A stretch of 64,000 nucleotides of DNA from Arthrobacter sp. zg-Y820 (GCF_030142155.1 NZ_CP126247.1:3224001-3288000); one strand, 5' to 3'; numbered from the stretch's first letter, positions 32,439 to 42,325 are shown. The notes: generated from the letters alone by a model not told the origin. A program made the numbers and translations.

Positions 32439-33133
32439 GGGGAGTTCCTTTCAGAAACCGGCAGCAGCCGTGAACTGTAGGGTTCAAGGCCAACACTCTC
32501 CGTGGGCGGGCCGTATCCTGCGGTGTGCATGACGGTCTGCCGGTCCTCGGGCGATACGCCGGGCAGCGTGGAACAGACCAGGGCCAGTGCCCCGGAATGG
32601 GGCAGTCCGTCGTCGCGAAGGGCCAGCCGCAGCAGTTCCAGCGACGGGCGGTAGCGTTGCAGCAGTTCGTAGCCGTCCGCCGGGGACACCTTCGCTGCGA
32701 ACTCCAGCACCAGCGGCAGGTAGTCGGGCAGCTCCGTTCCCTCGGGCAGCGCCCCGTGCGCCCGGTAAACCTCCTTGAAGGCCGCCAGGGCCTCGCCGCG
32801 GCGGCGGGTGTCGCCGTCGGTCCAGTAGGTCAGGTGCAGGCTGTGCCGTTTGGAGAGGTCGAATTCCTGGACATACTCCGACTGCACCTCGTGCAGGGGA
32901 CGGTCCGTCAGTGAGGCGAAGAGCTCCTCCACGGGCCCCGTGTCGGCTCCGGATTCCCCGAGCGCCTCCCGGAGTGCCGGGACCAGGTCCACCAGCGCCT
33001 CATCGGGATATTCCAGCAGCAGGCCCGCGGCCTGCCGGACGACGGCGCTGCGCCGCGGGCGGGCGTCCCTGTACGGCTCCGGGTCGAAAGTCCCCTTGCC
33101 TGCCTTGCCCAGCAGTTTCTCCAACAGGCTCAT
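32435..33133 (-). CDS. narJ: Nitrate reductase assembly chaperone
   Basis: A 232-residue TorD/NarJ-family chaperone that binds NarG and helps insertion of the molybdenum cofactor. It has the helical bundle and the family segment DLSKRHSLHLTYW with TDGDTRRRGEALAAFKEVY. It is not part of the final enzyme. ATG overlaps the narH stop in an ATGA junction. Confidence 0.94.
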   Translation of the reverse strand: MSLLEKLLGKAGKGTFDPEPYRDARPRRSAVVRQAAGLLLEYPDEALVDLVPALREALGESGADTGPVEELFASLTDRPLHEVQSEYVQEFDLSKRHSLHLTYWTDGDTRRRGEALAAFKEVYRAHGALPEGTELPDYLPLVLEFAAKVSPADGYELLQRYRPSLELLRLALRDDGLPHSGALALVCSTLPGVSPEDRQTVMHTAGYGPPTESVGLEPYSSRLLPVSERNSP

Positions 33134-34932
33134 TCCGCGCCCCCTCCGCCGGCCGGCCCGGCACCGCGTCCGCGGTCGGACTGCGGCCCGTCACCCTCTG
33201 CTTGGTCGTATACTGCACCCTTGCCGTCGCCGGTCGAACCGCCGGTGCCGCCGGCCGCCGTATCCGGGGCTCCGCGGTTGTTGCCCGCCGGGAACAGGCC
33301 CTTGGGTGAACCTCGGCCGTCCCAGTTAAGCAGGTTCACCCGCCCGCCCAGGTCCCCGTTGCCGGTGGGGTCTTCGCCGCGCTGGCGTGCCTGCAGGGCA
33401 GCAAAATTCTCTACTGCCACGGGCACGGGCCGCCCGGATGCTTCGCCGAAGACTCCGGTCTGCCCCATTCCGGGCCCGCCCTCCACGTCCAGGGAGCAGC
33501 CAATTTCCTCCAGGTTGTGGGCGTCCTCCAGATGGGCGCTGGGAATCACGTAGCGTTCCTCGTATTTGGCGACGGCCATCAGCCGGTACATCGCCACGAT
33601 TTGCTCGCCGGTCATCCCGACGTCGGAAGCAATCTTTTCGTCCGGAAGGTCGCCGAGGGTGATGCTGCGCATGTAGGCCCGCATGGCGGCGAGCTTCCGC
33701 AGCACGCCAGTGACCAGGTCCGTGTCGCCGGCGGTAAACAGCTCCGCCAGATATTCCACCGGGATCCGCAGTGCCTCGATGGCGCCGAAGAGGTTGTCGG
33801 CGCTCTCGCCGTCGTGCCCCTGATCCTTGAGCACGTCCACGATGGGTGAGAGGGGCGGCACGTACCAAACCATGGGCATGGTCCGATACTCCGGGTGCAG
33901 CGGCAGGGCCACCCGCAGCTCCTTGGCCAGGGCGTACACCGGCGAGCGCCGGGCCGCGTCCAGCCAGTCCTCCGGGATTCCCTCGGCCCGGGCGGCGGCG
34001 ATGACGTCCGGGTCATTCGGGTCCATCATCAGATCCAGCTGGGCCTCGTACAGGTCCTGCTCGTTCGGAACGGACGCCGCGGCGGTGACGCGGTCGGCGT
34101 CGTACAGGAAGATGCCGATGTAGCGCAGCCGGCCCACACAGGTTTCGGCGCAGACGGTGGGCAGCCCCACCTCGATGCGCGGATAGCAGAAGGTGCACTT
34201 CTCCGCCTTGCCGGAGCGGTGGTTGAAGTACATCTTCTTGTACGGGCAGCCCGTGACGCACTGCCGCCACCCGCGGCAGCGGTCCTGGTCCACCAGCACA
34301 ATGCCGTCCTCCTCCCGCTTGTAGATGGCTCCGGAGGGACAGGAGGCCATGCAGGAGGGATTCAGGCAGTGCTCGCAAATCCGGGGCAGGTAGAACATGA
34401 AGGTGGAATCGTATTCCAGCTTCACCTTCTCCTCCGCCTCCCGGCGCATCTTCTCCAGCACCGGATCCCGGAGCTCCGTGCGGCCCGATCCGCCGAGGCT
34501 GTCATCCCAGTTGGCGGACCAGGTGATCTTCATGTCCTCGCCGGTAATCAGGGATTTGGGCTTCGCCACCGGGAAATCGTTGCCGGCCGGAGCATTGATC
34601 AGGTTTTCGTAGTCGTAGGTCCAGGGCTCGTAATAGTCGTTCAGTTCCGGCTGCACGGGGCTGGCGAAGATGCCGAACAGCTTGGCGAGCCGTCCGCCGG
34701 CCTTCAGCTTCAGCTTGCCGCGGCTGTTCAGTTCCCAGCCGCCCTTCCACTTCTCCTGGTCCTCGTAACGGCGCGGATAGCCCTGCCCGGGACGGGTCTC
34801 CACGTTGTTGAACCAGACGTACTCGGTGCCCGCCCGGTTGGTCCAGGCCTGCTTGCAGGTCACCGAACAGGTGTGGCAGCCGATGCACTTGTCCAGTGCC
34901 ATCACCATTGCCGTCTGCGCCATGATTCGCAT
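33130..34932 (-). CDS. narH: Respiratory nitrate reductase beta subunit
   Basis: The iron-sulfur subunit, 600 residues. The first cluster motif CIGCHTCSVTC is at 16-26 and a further set is CRGWRQCVTGCPYKK with the Trp that marks the [3Fe-4S] site, then CTFCYPRIE. All cluster ligands seen in E. coli NarH appear retained. The C-terminal 60 residues are a Gly/Asp/Ala-rich extension longer than usual. Start ATG 34932 overlaps the narG stop (TGATG). The long in-frame extension upstream is inside narG and is rejected. Confidence 0.95.
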   Translation of the reverse strand: MRIMAQTAMVMALDKCIGCHTCSVTCKQAWTNRAGTEYVWFNNVETRPGQGYPRRYEDQEKWKGGWELNSRGKLKLKAGGRLAKLFGIFASPVQPELNDYYEPWTYDYENLINAPAGNDFPVAKPKSLITGEDMKITWSANWDDSLGGSGRTELRDPVLEKMRREAEEKVKLEYDSTFMFYLPRICEHCLNPSCMASCPSGAIYKREEDGIVLVDQDRCRGWRQCVTGCPYKKMYFNHRSGKAEKCTFCYPRIEVGLPTVCAETCVGRLRYIGIFLYDADRVTAAASVPNEQDLYEAQLDLMMDPNDPDVIAAARAEGIPEDWLDAARRSPVYALAKELRVALPLHPEYRTMPMVWYVPPLSPIVDVLKDQGHDGESADNLFGAIEALRIPVEYLAELFTAGDTDLVTGVLRKLAAMRAYMRSITLGDLPDEKIASDVGMTGEQIVAMYRLMAVAKYEERYVIPSAHLEDAHNLEEIGCSLDVEGGPGMGQTGVFGEASGRPVPVAVENFAALQARQRGEDPTGNGDLGGRVNLLNWDGRGSPKGLFPAGNNRGAPDTAAGGTGGSTGDGKGAVYDQAEGDGPQSDRGRGAGPAGGGGAE

Positions 34933-37900
34933 CAGTACCGCACCTCCTGGGAACGTTTGCGCACGACCGTCACGATGTCGCGCTGGTTGCCGGTGGGGCC
35001 AAGGTAGTTGAAGGCCCAAGACTGCTGCGCGTAGCCGCCGATCATGTGCGTGGGCTTGACCAGGATCCGGGTCACCGAGTTGTGGATCCCGCCGCGGCGG
35101 CCGGTGGCCTCGGATTTCGGCGTGTCGATGATGCGTTCCTGCGCGTGGTGCACGTAGACGACGCCGGCCGGCATCCGGCTGCTCACAATCGCCCGGCCCA
35201 CCAGCACCCCGTTGGTGGACACGCATTCCACCCAGTCGTTGTCCTCCACTTCGATCAGCGCGGCGTCGGAGGTGCTCATCCATACCGCCGTACCGCCGCG
35301 GGAGAGCGAGAGCATCAGCAGGTTGTCCTGGTACTCGGAGTGGATGGACCACTTGTTGTGCGGGGTCAGGTAGCGCACCGCCACTGACAATTCACCGCGG
35401 GTTCCCAGCTGCGGCTCGCCGAACAGCCGGTGCATGTCCAGCGGCGGCCGATAGATCGGCAGCGCCTCACCCATGTCCTGCATCCAGTCATGGTCCAGGA
35501 AGAAGTGCATCCGGCCGGTCAGCGTGTGGAAGGGCTTCAGCCGCTCAATGTTGATGGTGAAGGGGGCGTAGCGCCGGCCGCCGGTCTCGGAGCCGGACCA
35601 TTCCGGGGACGTGATCACCGGCGTCGGCCGGTCCTGGGTGTCGCGGAAGGTGATCTGCTTGTCCTCCGCGCCCTCGGCCAGGTCCGCCAGCGGCGTGCCG
35701 GTCCGTTTCTCCAGGGTCCGGAACCCCTGCACCGCCAGTTCCCCGTTGGTGGTGCCGGAGAGCAGCAGGATGGCCTCGGCCATCCGGGCGTCGGTGTCAA
35801 CGGCCGGGCGGCCGGCGGCGGCGCCGCGGTCAAAGACCCCGTGCTTGCGGGCCAGCTGGGCCAGCGGCTTGGACACGTCGTACTTCACGTACTTGGTGGT
35901 GAACCCCAGCTTGTCCGCCAGCGGACCGACGGCGGCGAACTTCTCGCCGATCGCCGCGTAGTCCCGTTCCACCACGGCCAGGGACGGCAGGTTCTTGCCC
36001 GGAATCGCCGGGATGTCCGTTCCCTTCCAGTCCGGGCCGTGCCCGCCGGGCTGCGCGATTTCACCGGGCGTGTCATGGGTCAGCGCGGTCGCCACCAGGT
36101 CCCTGCGCACCCCCAAATGGGTGGCGGCCTGCCGGGAGAACTCCTCGGCCAGCAGCCGGAACAGGTCGTAGTCGGTCTTCGCCTCCCAGGGCGGGGCGAT
36201 CGCCGGGGTGAACGCATGCACGTAGGGATGCATGTCGGTGGAGGACAGGTCGTACTTCTCGTACCAGGTCGCCGCCGGGAACACGACGTCGGAGAGCAGG
36301 GTGGAGCTGGTCATCCGGAAGTCCGCCGACACCAGCAGATCCAGCTTTCCCTGCGGCGCGTTCTCGTGCCAGACGACGTCGGCGGGCCGGGATTCGCCGT
36401 GGTCCTTGCCCATCACGTTGTTCAGGGTGCCGAGCAGGTGCTTCTGAAAATACTCCTCTCCCTTGGCGGAGGAGCCCAGCAGGTTCGAACGCCACAGGAT
36501 CAGCGTCCGCGGCCAGTTTTCCGGAGCGTCCACGTCCTCGACGGCGAAGCGCAGCCGCCCGTCCTTGAGCTGTTTGGCGACCCAGGACGCTTCGTCAGCC
36601 GCCTCGCCGCGGGCCACCCCGGCCGCGGCCTCGTCCGCCACGTCCAAAGAGTTTTTCGCGTCGAATTGCGGAAAGAACGGCATCCAGCCCATCCGGGTGG
36701 ACTTCGCGATGACGTCGGCGGTGTGCAGACCGCGCAGGTGCCCCTGCGCCAGCGGGGACTGCAGGGAGTCCGAGGAATAGCCGTCGGAGCGGAACTGGTC
36801 GGTGTGCATGTACCAAAAGGCGGTGCCGATCATGAACCGGGGCGGCCGGTTCCAATCGCCGGCCGAGGCCATCGCGGCCCAGCCGGTGATGGGCCGGCAC
36901 TTCTCCTGGCCCACGTAGTGCGCCCAGCCGCCGCCGTTGCGGCCCTCGCACCCGGTCAGCATCAGCAGAGCCAGGATCGCCCGGTAGGTGACGTCCCCGT
37001 GGTACCACTGGCAGATGCCGGCGCCGAGGATGATCATCGAGCGGCCCTTGGACTTTTCCGCGTTGGCCGCGAATTCCCGGGCGGTCCGGAGCACCGCTTC
37101 GGGTGCGACGTTGGTGATTTCCTGCTGCCAGGCGGGGGTGTAGGGGGTGCCGGCGTCGTCGTATCCCGCGGCCCACTCCCCCGGCAGGCTCTCCCCTCCG
37201 AGCCCGGGCCGCGCCACGCCGTATTGCGCGAGCATCAGGTCAAAGACGGTCGTGACGGTGCGGCCGGCGATGCTCGTCACCGGGACGCCGCGGTGCAGGA
37301 CGGAGCCGGATCCGCCGGGGTCGGTGAACGCCGGCAGCTCCACCCGGCTGGTGTGCCCGGGCCACGAAGCGGCGTCAGCGATGGACAAGGCCGGGACCAC
37401 GCCCTGCAGATCAAGGTTCCATTTGCCGGCGTCGGCCTCGTTGTACCGGAAGCCCACCGAGCCGTTGGGCACCACCGGGGTGCCGGCGTCGCGGTCCAGG
37501 AGCACCGTCTTGAACGCGGCGTCGGAGGCTTTTGCCTCTCGGCGGCCCAGATCGGCGGCGGTGAGGAACTTCCCGGGCACCACACTGCCGTCGTCGCGCG
37601 TGTCCAGCGTGACCAGGAACGGCAGGTCAGTGAACTGGCAGACATAGTCCTCGAAGAACGGCACCCGCCGGTCCACGAAGTTCTCCTTCAGGATGACGTG
37701 CCCCATGGCCATGGCCAGGGCGCCGTCCGAGCCGGCCTGCGCGGGCAGCCATTCGTCGGCGAACTTGGTGTTGTCGGCGTAGTCCGGGCTGACCGAAACC
37801 ACCTTGGTGCCGCGGTACCGGCCCTCCACCATCCAGTGCGCATCGGGGGTGCGGGTCACGGGGATGTTTGACCCCCACATCATCAGGTACGTCGCGTCCC

Positions 37901-38666
37901 ACCAGTCACCGGATTCGGGCACGTCGGTCTGGTCGCCGAAAACCTGCGGGCTGGCCACGGGCAGGTCCGCGTACCAGTCGTAAAAGCTGTTCATCACCCC
38001 GCCGATCAGGTTGATGAACCGGGCACCGGCGGCGTGCGAGACCATGGACATCGCCGGGATCGGGGAGAAACCGGTGCAGCGGTCGGGTCCGTAGTTCCGA
38101 ATCGTGGAGACGTGGGCGGCGGCAGTCATTTCGAGGGCTTCGGCCCAGCTGGAGCGCACCAGTCCGCCCTTGCCCCGGGCCTGCTGGTAGGTCCGGCGGC
38201 GGTCGGGGTTGTTGATGATCTGCTCCCAGGCCAGCACCGGGTCGCCGGTCTCGCGTTTGGCCGCCCGGTACATTTCCAGCAGCACGCCGCGGATGTACGG
38301 ATAGCGGACCCGGGTGGGCGAATAGGTGTACCAGGAGAATGCTGCGCCGCGGGGGCAGCCGCGCGGCTCGTATTCGGGCCTGTCCGGGCCCACCGTGGGG
38401 TAATCCGTTTCCTGCGCCTCCCAGGTGATGATCCCGTCTTTGACGTAGACCTTCCAGGAGCAGGATCCGGTGCAGTTCACCCCGTGAGTGGACCGGACCA
38501 CCTTGTCGTGGCTCCACCGGTTTCGGTAGAAGGCGTCCCCCTTCCGGCCGCCTTCCCGGAACACGGCCCTCCCGTCAGCGGTCTCGTCCCAGCGGGTGAA
38601 GAACCTGCCGAGCTTGAGCATTGCGTCGGATGCGGGGCCATCAATCCCCGGAGCGGAGCCAGCCAT
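34932..38666 (-). CDS. narG: Respiratory nitrate reductase alpha subunit
   Basis: The catalytic molybdo-bisMGD subunit reducing nitrate to nitrite on the cytoplasmic side. The FS0 cluster motif is HGVNCTGSCSW followed by RGCPRG, with His as first ligand as in NarG. DWWDATYLMMWGSNIPVTRTPDAHW contains the Mo-region Asp. At 1244 residues it matches family length. I start at ATG 38666 (MAGSAPG); no good ribosome site is seen, and the frame is open much further, but family alignment supports this start. It heads narGHJI-narK and is divergent from menB across 139 bp. Confidence 0.95.
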   Translation of the reverse strand: MAGSAPGIDGPASDAMLKLGRFFTRWDETADGRAVFREGGRKGDAFYRNRWSHDKVVRSTHGVNCTGSCSWKVYVKDGIITWEAQETDYPTVGPDRPEYEPRGCPRGAAFSWYTYSPTRVRYPYIRGVLLEMYRAAKRETGDPVLAWEQIINNPDRRRTYQQARGKGGLVRSSWAEALEMTAAAHVSTIRNYGPDRCTGFSPIPAMSMVSHAAGARFINLIGGVMNSFYDWYADLPVASPQVFGDQTDVPESGDWWDATYLMMWGSNIPVTRTPDAHWMVEGRYRGTKVVSVSPDYADNTKFADEWLPAQAGSDGALAMAMGHVILKENFVDRRVPFFEDYVCQFTDLPFLVTLDTRDDGSVVPGKFLTAADLGRREAKASDAAFKTVLLDRDAGTPVVPNGSVGFRYNEADAGKWNLDLQGVVPALSIADAASWPGHTSRVELPAFTDPGGSGSVLHRGVPVTSIAGRTVTTVFDLMLAQYGVARPGLGGESLPGEWAAGYDDAGTPYTPAWQQEITNVAPEAVLRTAREFAANAEKSKGRSMIILGAGICQWYHGDVTYRAILALLMLTGCEGRNGGGWAHYVGQEKCRPITGWAAMASAGDWNRPPRFMIGTAFWYMHTDQFRSDGYSSDSLQSPLAQGHLRGLHTADVIAKSTRMGWMPFFPQFDAKNSLDVADEAAAGVARGEAADEASWVAKQLKDGRLRFAVEDVDAPENWPRTLILWRSNLLGSSAKGEEYFQKHLLGTLNNVMGKDHGESRPADVVWHENAPQGKLDLLVSADFRMTSSTLLSDVVFPAATWYEKYDLSSTDMHPYVHAFTPAIAPPWEAKTDYDLFRLLAEEFSRQAATHLGVRRDLVATALTHDTPGEIAQPGGHGPDWKGTDIPAIPGKNLPSLAVVERDYAAIGEKFAAVGPLADKLGFTTKYVKYDVSKPLAQLARKHGVFDRGAAAGRPAVDTDARMAEAILLLSGTTNGELAVQGFRTLEKRTGTPLADLAEGAEDKQITFRDTQDRPTPVITSPEWSGSETGGRRYAPFTINIERLKPFHTLTGRMHFFLDHDWMQDMGEALPIYRPPLDMHRLFGEPQLGTRGELSVAVRYLTPHNKWSIHSEYQDNLLMLSLSRGGTAVWMSTSDAALIEVEDNDWVECVSTNGVLVGRAIVSSRMPAGVVYVHHAQERIIDTPKSEATGRRGGIHNSVTRILVKPTHMIGGYAQQSWAFNYLGPTGNQRDIVTVVRKRSQEVRY

Positions 38667-38792
38667 GGTGCAAAGGTAGGGCAGCGCTGCACCCGGTGAC
38701 AGGGACCCGGGCGGAATACGGGATGACACAGCGGAAACTATCGGCAAACCGGCCTCGGGAACGTGCGCAACCGCCGGTTTGGGGCGGAACGA

Positions 38793-38798
38793 TAAACT
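38793..38798 (+). promoter_or_regulatory. -10 element of leaderless menB transcript
   Basis: TAAACT ends seven bases before the GTG start at 38806. The 139-bp divergent region between narG and menB must hold both promoters; no FNR-, NarL- or Rex-type box could be identified in it. Confidence 0.5.
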
Positions 38799-38805
38799 CG
38801 GAACT

Positions 38806-39759
38806 GTGAGCACAGAACTTCCAGAACAGGTGTCCGATATTTTCGACCCGCAGCAGTGGCGTCTTGTCTCCGGGTTCGAGGACCTGAAGGACATGACCTA
38901 CCACCGCCAGGTGGAGCGCACGGCCGACGGCGGCATCGTGCGCGACCTGCCGACGGTGCGCATCGCGTTCAACCGTCCGGAAGTCCGCAACGCCTTCCGC
39001 CCGGGGACCGTCGACGAGCTCTACCGTGCCATGGACCACGCCCGGATGACGCCCGACGTCGCCACCGTCCTGCTGACCGGAAACGGCCCCTCCCCCAAGG
39101 ATGGCGGCCACTCCTTCTGCTCCGGCGGCGACCAGCGGATCCGCGGCCGTGACGGGTACAAGTATGCCGAAGGCGAGACCAGGGAAACCATCGATCCGGC
39201 CCGCGCCGGACGGCTGCACATCCTGGAGGTGCAGCGCCTGATGCGCACCATGCCCAAGGTGGTTATCGCCGTCGTCAACGGCTGGGCCGCCGGCGGCGGG
39301 CACAGCCTGCACGTCGTCTCGGATTTGACCATTGCGTCCCGTCAGCACGGCAAGTTCAAGCAGACGGACGCCACCGTGGGCAGCTTCGACGCCGGCTACG
39401 GCTCCGCGCTGCTGGCCCGGCAGATCGGCCAGAAGAAGGCCCGCGAAATTTTCTTCCTGGCCCGTGAATACTCCGCCGAGGACATGGTGGCCATGGGCGC
39501 CGTGAACGAGGCCGTGGACCACGAGAACCTGGAGAAGGTGGCCCTGGAATACGCCGCCGACATCGCCCGGCAGTCCCCGCAGGCCATCCGCATGCTGAAG
39601 TTCGCCTTCAACCTGGCCGACGACGGCCTGGCCGGACAGCAGGTCTTCGCCGGCGAGGCCACCCGGCTGGCCTACATGACCGACGAGGCAGTGGAGGGCA
39701 AGGAAGCCTTCCTCGAAAAACGGGACCCCGACTGGTCCTCCTTCCCCTACTACTTCTAG
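38806..39759 (+). CDS. menB: 1,4-Dihydroxy-2-naphthoyl-CoA synthase
   Basis: Cyclises OSB-CoA in menaquinone synthesis. A 317-residue crotonase-fold protein of MenB type, with FCSGGDQRIRG (first oxyanion loop), AVVNGWAAGGGHSLHVV (second loop), KFKQTDATVGSFDAGYGSALLARQIG and the C-terminal MenB end DPDWSSFPYYF. The start is GTG 38806 (STELPEQVSDIFDPQQW), which fits the family; the TTG nine codons upstream would sit before the -10. First gene of menB-menE-menA. Confidence 0.95.
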   Translation: MSTELPEQVSDIFDPQQWRLVSGFEDLKDMTYHRQVERTADGGIVRDLPTVRIAFNRPEVRNAFRPGTVDELYRAMDHARMTPDVATVLLTGNGPSPKDGGHSFCSGGDQRIRGRDGYKYAEGETRETIDPARAGRLHILEVQRLMRTMPKVVIAVVNGWAAGGGHSLHVVSDLTIASRQHGKFKQTDATVGSFDAGYGSALLARQIGQKKAREIFFLAREYSAEDMVAMGAVNEAVDHENLEKVALEYAADIARQSPQAIRMLKFAFNLADDGLAGQQVFAGEATRLAYMTDEAVEGKEAFLEKRDPDWSSFPYYF

Positions 39760-39770
39760 GCCGCCGCTAC

Positions 39771-40913
39771 ATGGAACTGCTGACCGTCCATACTCCCGCC
39801 GGCTTCAATGCCGAAACGCTGCTGGCCCCGCTGGCCGAAGCCCTCGCCGGCGAAGGCCCCGCGGTGGCCCCGCACGCCAACCCGCACCAGACCTTCTCCG
39901 GTGAGCTGCCCAACGATGACATTGCCCTGGTCATCAGCACCTCCGGGTCCACGGGCACACCCAAACAGACCATGCTCACCACCGATGCCCTCGCGGCTTC
40001 CTCCATGGCCACGGCGATGGCACTGGAGGCCGACGGCCAATGGCTGATGGCGTTGCCGGCGCACTACATTGCCGGAATCCAGGTGCTGATCCGGTCCCTG
40101 TACGCCGGAACGCAGCCCGTCTTCATGGACACCTCCGGGTCCTTCAGCGCCGCGCGCTTCACCTCCGCGGCGGCCGAGATGACGGACCGGAACCGTTTCA
40201 CCTCCCTGGTTCCCACCCAGCTGCACCGGCTGCTGAGCAACCCCGAACCCGAGACCCTGCGCGTGCTGCGCCGCTTCAACGCCATCCTGCTCGGCGGGGC
40301 GCCCGCCGGTGCGGGGCTGCTGGCCGACGCCGCGGCCCTGGGCCTGAACGTCGTCACCACCTACGGCATGAGCGAAACCTGCGGCGGCTGCGTGTACGAC
40401 GGCGTTCCCCTGCCCGGGGTCGACGTCGTCGTCGAATCCGGCTCGCTCTGGATTGCCGGGGACATCCTGGCCGAGGGCTACATGGGCCAGCCGGAGCTGA
40501 CCGCCGAGCGGTTCCGCTTCAATTCAGGAAGACGCTGGTACCGCACCGATGACGCCGGCAGCGTGGAGAACGGACGAGTCACCGTGTCCGGCCGGCTGGA
40601 CGACGTGATTGTCAGCGGCGGCATCAAGATTTCCGCGGCCGCCGTCTCAGCTGCCATCGAACAGCTGCCCGAAGTCTCCCAGGCGGTGGTTTTGGGCCTG
40701 GACAGTCCGGAGTGGGGCAGTCTGGTGGGCGCCGCCGTCGTCGGCTCCGTGGATCCCGAAAAGGTCAAGGACGCAGTCCGCTCAACCCTTGGAAAGCCCG
40801 CGGTGCCCAAGGTGGTGCTCCTGCTGGAGGCCCTGCCGCTGCTGCCCAACGGCAAGACGGACCGGCTGGGGCTTCGCCGCCTGCTGGCCGCCGCCGGACA
40901 CACGCACCCCTGA
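39771..40913 (+). CDS. menE: o-Succinylbenzoate-CoA ligase
   Basis: Activates o-succinylbenzoate with ATP and CoA. The 380-residue acyl-adenylating enzyme carries the P-loop STSGSTGTPK (about 56-65), TYGMSETCGG, the RTDDAG hinge and GGIKISAAAVSAAIE, and ends with PLLPNGKTDR, in which the Lys is the usual adenylation lysine. It is shorter than 450-500 residue ligases, as known for actinobacterial MenE. It starts 11 bases after menB without a clear ribosome site. Confidence 0.93.
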   Translation: MELLTVHTPAGFNAETLLAPLAEALAGEGPAVAPHANPHQTFSGELPNDDIALVISTSGSTGTPKQTMLTTDALAASSMATAMALEADGQWLMALPAHYIAGIQVLIRSLYAGTQPVFMDTSGSFSAARFTSAAAEMTDRNRFTSLVPTQLHRLLSNPEPETLRVLRRFNAILLGGAPAGAGLLADAAALGLNVVTTYGMSETCGGCVYDGVPLPGVDVVVESGSLWIAGDILAEGYMGQPELTAERFRFNSGRRWYRTDDAGSVENGRVTVSGRLDDVIVSGGIKISAAAVSAAIEQLPEVSQAVVLGLDSPEWGSLVGAAVVGSVDPEKVKDAVRSTLGKPAVPKVVLLLEALPLLPNGKTDRLGLRRLLAAAGHTHP

Positions 40914-40998
40914 GCCGCAGCGCCCGGGTCTTTCGCGCCGCACGGCTGCGGAAGAATAGAACGTGAACAACCATTACTCGAGTTAAAGGACTTTGATT

Positions 40999-41883
40999 GT
41001 GGCTACAGCCGCGCAGTGGTTAGAAGGAGCCCGCCCCCGCACCCTGCCGATGGCGGTGGCGCCAGTCATCATCGGTACGGCCGCGGCGTACGATCTGGGT
41101 TCCTTCAAGCCCCTGCACGCCGTCCTGGCGGCGCTGGTGGCGATGCTGCTGCAGGTGGGCGTGAACTACGCCAACGACTATTCCGACGGCATCCGCGGCA
41201 CTGACGACAACCGGGTGGGCCCGCTGCGGCTGACCGGTTCCGGCGCGGCGCCCGCCAAGCAGGTCAAGTACGCGGCCTTCGCCTGCTTCGGCGTGGCCAT
41301 GGTTGCCGGGCTGGCCCTGATCATCCTGTCCTCCACCTGGTTCCTGATCCTGGTGGGCGTGGGCTGCGTCGCTGCGGCCTGGGGCTACACCGGCGGCCGG
41401 AACCCCTACGGCTACATGGGCCTGGGCGACATCTTCGTGTTTGTTTTCTTCGGCCTGGTGGCAACCCTGGGCACCACCTACACGCAGGCCGGGCAGGTCA
41501 GCGTTCCGGCGCTGATCGGCGCCGTGGGCACCGGACTGATTGCCATGGCCCTGCTGATGGCCAACAACGTGCGGGACATCCCCACCGACCGGGAAGCCGG
41601 CAAGCGGACCCTGGCTGTGCGGCTCGGCGACGAGGCCGCCCGGATCAGCTACGTCATGATGCTGGCGCTGGCCATCCTGCTGCCGCTGTTCCTCGCGGCT
41701 GACTATCCCTGGGTGCTGCTGGTGCTGCTGCTCATCCCGGCCTGCCTGATGCCGAGCTGGCTCATGCTCAAGGGCAAGAAGCGCCGGAGCCTCATCCCTG
41801 TGCTGCAGCAGACCGGGCTGATCAACCTGGGCTTCGCCCTGCTGTACAGCCTCGGACTGGTACTGACCCGGGTGCTCGCCTAG
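40999..41883 (+). CDS. menA: 1,4-Dihydroxy-2-naphthoate polyprenyltransferase
   Basis: Attaches the isoprenoid tail to DHNA. A 294-residue UbiA-family membrane enzyme with about eight helices. The first Asp motif is NDYSDGIRGTDD at about 59-70 and the second is NNVRDIPTDREAGKRTLAVRLG. Start GTG 40999 has AAAGGA eight bases upstream, preferred over the TTG two codons earlier. It ends the menB-E-A run. Confidence 0.95.
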   Translation: MATAAQWLEGARPRTLPMAVAPVIIGTAAAYDLGSFKPLHAVLAALVAMLLQVGVNYANDYSDGIRGTDDNRVGPLRLTGSGAAPAKQVKYAAFACFGVAMVAGLALIILSSTWFLILVGVGCVAAAWGYTGGRNPYGYMGLGDIFVFVFFGLVATLGTTYTQAGQVSVPALIGAVGTGLIAMALLMANNVRDIPTDREAGKRTLAVRLGDEAARISYVMMLALAILLPLFLAADYPWVLLVLLLIPACLMPSWLMLKGKKRRSLIPVLQQTGLINLGFALLYSLGLVLTRVLA

Positions 41884-41907
41884 CTTCCGGCTGACGTTTC
41901 GCGGCGG

Positions 41908-42216
41908 TTAGTTGTCGCGGGGCTTGCGGTCGTTGTCGATCTTGATGTCGGGGTGGGCATCGAGCATGCTGTCTTCGGCGCCGGCGTCCTCGAGCTCGCC
42001 GCGGTTGCGGGTCGGGGGCGCGTCACCGTGGAAGCGCTTTTGCACGTTGCGGGCTGCGGCGTCGCGCATGTCGCGGAAGAACAGGTACGTGACGCACCAA
42101 GCGAGGACTGCTCCGACGATCGCCGAGAGCACCAGGCCCAGGCCCAGCCAGACGCATGCTGCGAAGAAGATGGCCACCAAACCAAGGCGGAGAGCGGTAA
42201 ATTTCCAGAAAGCCAC
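41908..42216 (-). CDS. DUF4229 domain-containing small membrane protein
   Basis: A 102-residue protein with two hydrophobic helices (about 5-40), a basic stretch after them (FFRDMRDAAARNVQKRF) and a charged tail that has no known motif. It resembles the DUF4229 family, usually found beside menA in actinobacteria. Start is GTG with TAGAAT six bases upstream. Function unknown. It is divergent from the PLDc_N protein gene. Confidence 0.75.
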   Translation of the reverse strand: MAFWKFTALRLGLVAIFFAACVWLGLGLVLSAIVGAVLAWCVTYLFFRDMRDAAARNVQKRFHGDAPPTRNRGELEDAGAEDSMLDAHPDIKIDNDRKPRDN

Positions 42217-42222
42217 AGGGCC

Positions 42223-42228
42223 ATTCTA
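42223..42228 (-). promoter_or_regulatory. -10 element of leaderless DUF4229 transcript
   Basis: TAGAAT on the minus strand, six bases before GTG 42216. Confidence 0.6.
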
Positions 42229-42325
42229 GTTCCTCTTCAGCTTTGGGATGTCGTCGCTTCGGCCTCCGGGCCATAACCGACCCGCCCGGTCCGAACCGGG
42301 AAGACACAGCTGTGCCCTGCTCCAC

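Noticed and set aside
35430..37871. An 813-residue open frame on the plus strand
   Set aside because: It is the complement of narG. Codon-position GC makes such frames common; narG is certain.
38667..38805. FNR or NarL box between narG and menB
   Set aside because: No TTGAT-n4-ATCAA or similar dyad could be found by eye.
38667..38894. Extension of narG upstream of 38666
   Set aside because: It would overlap the menB gene and promoter and add residues absent from NarG proteins.
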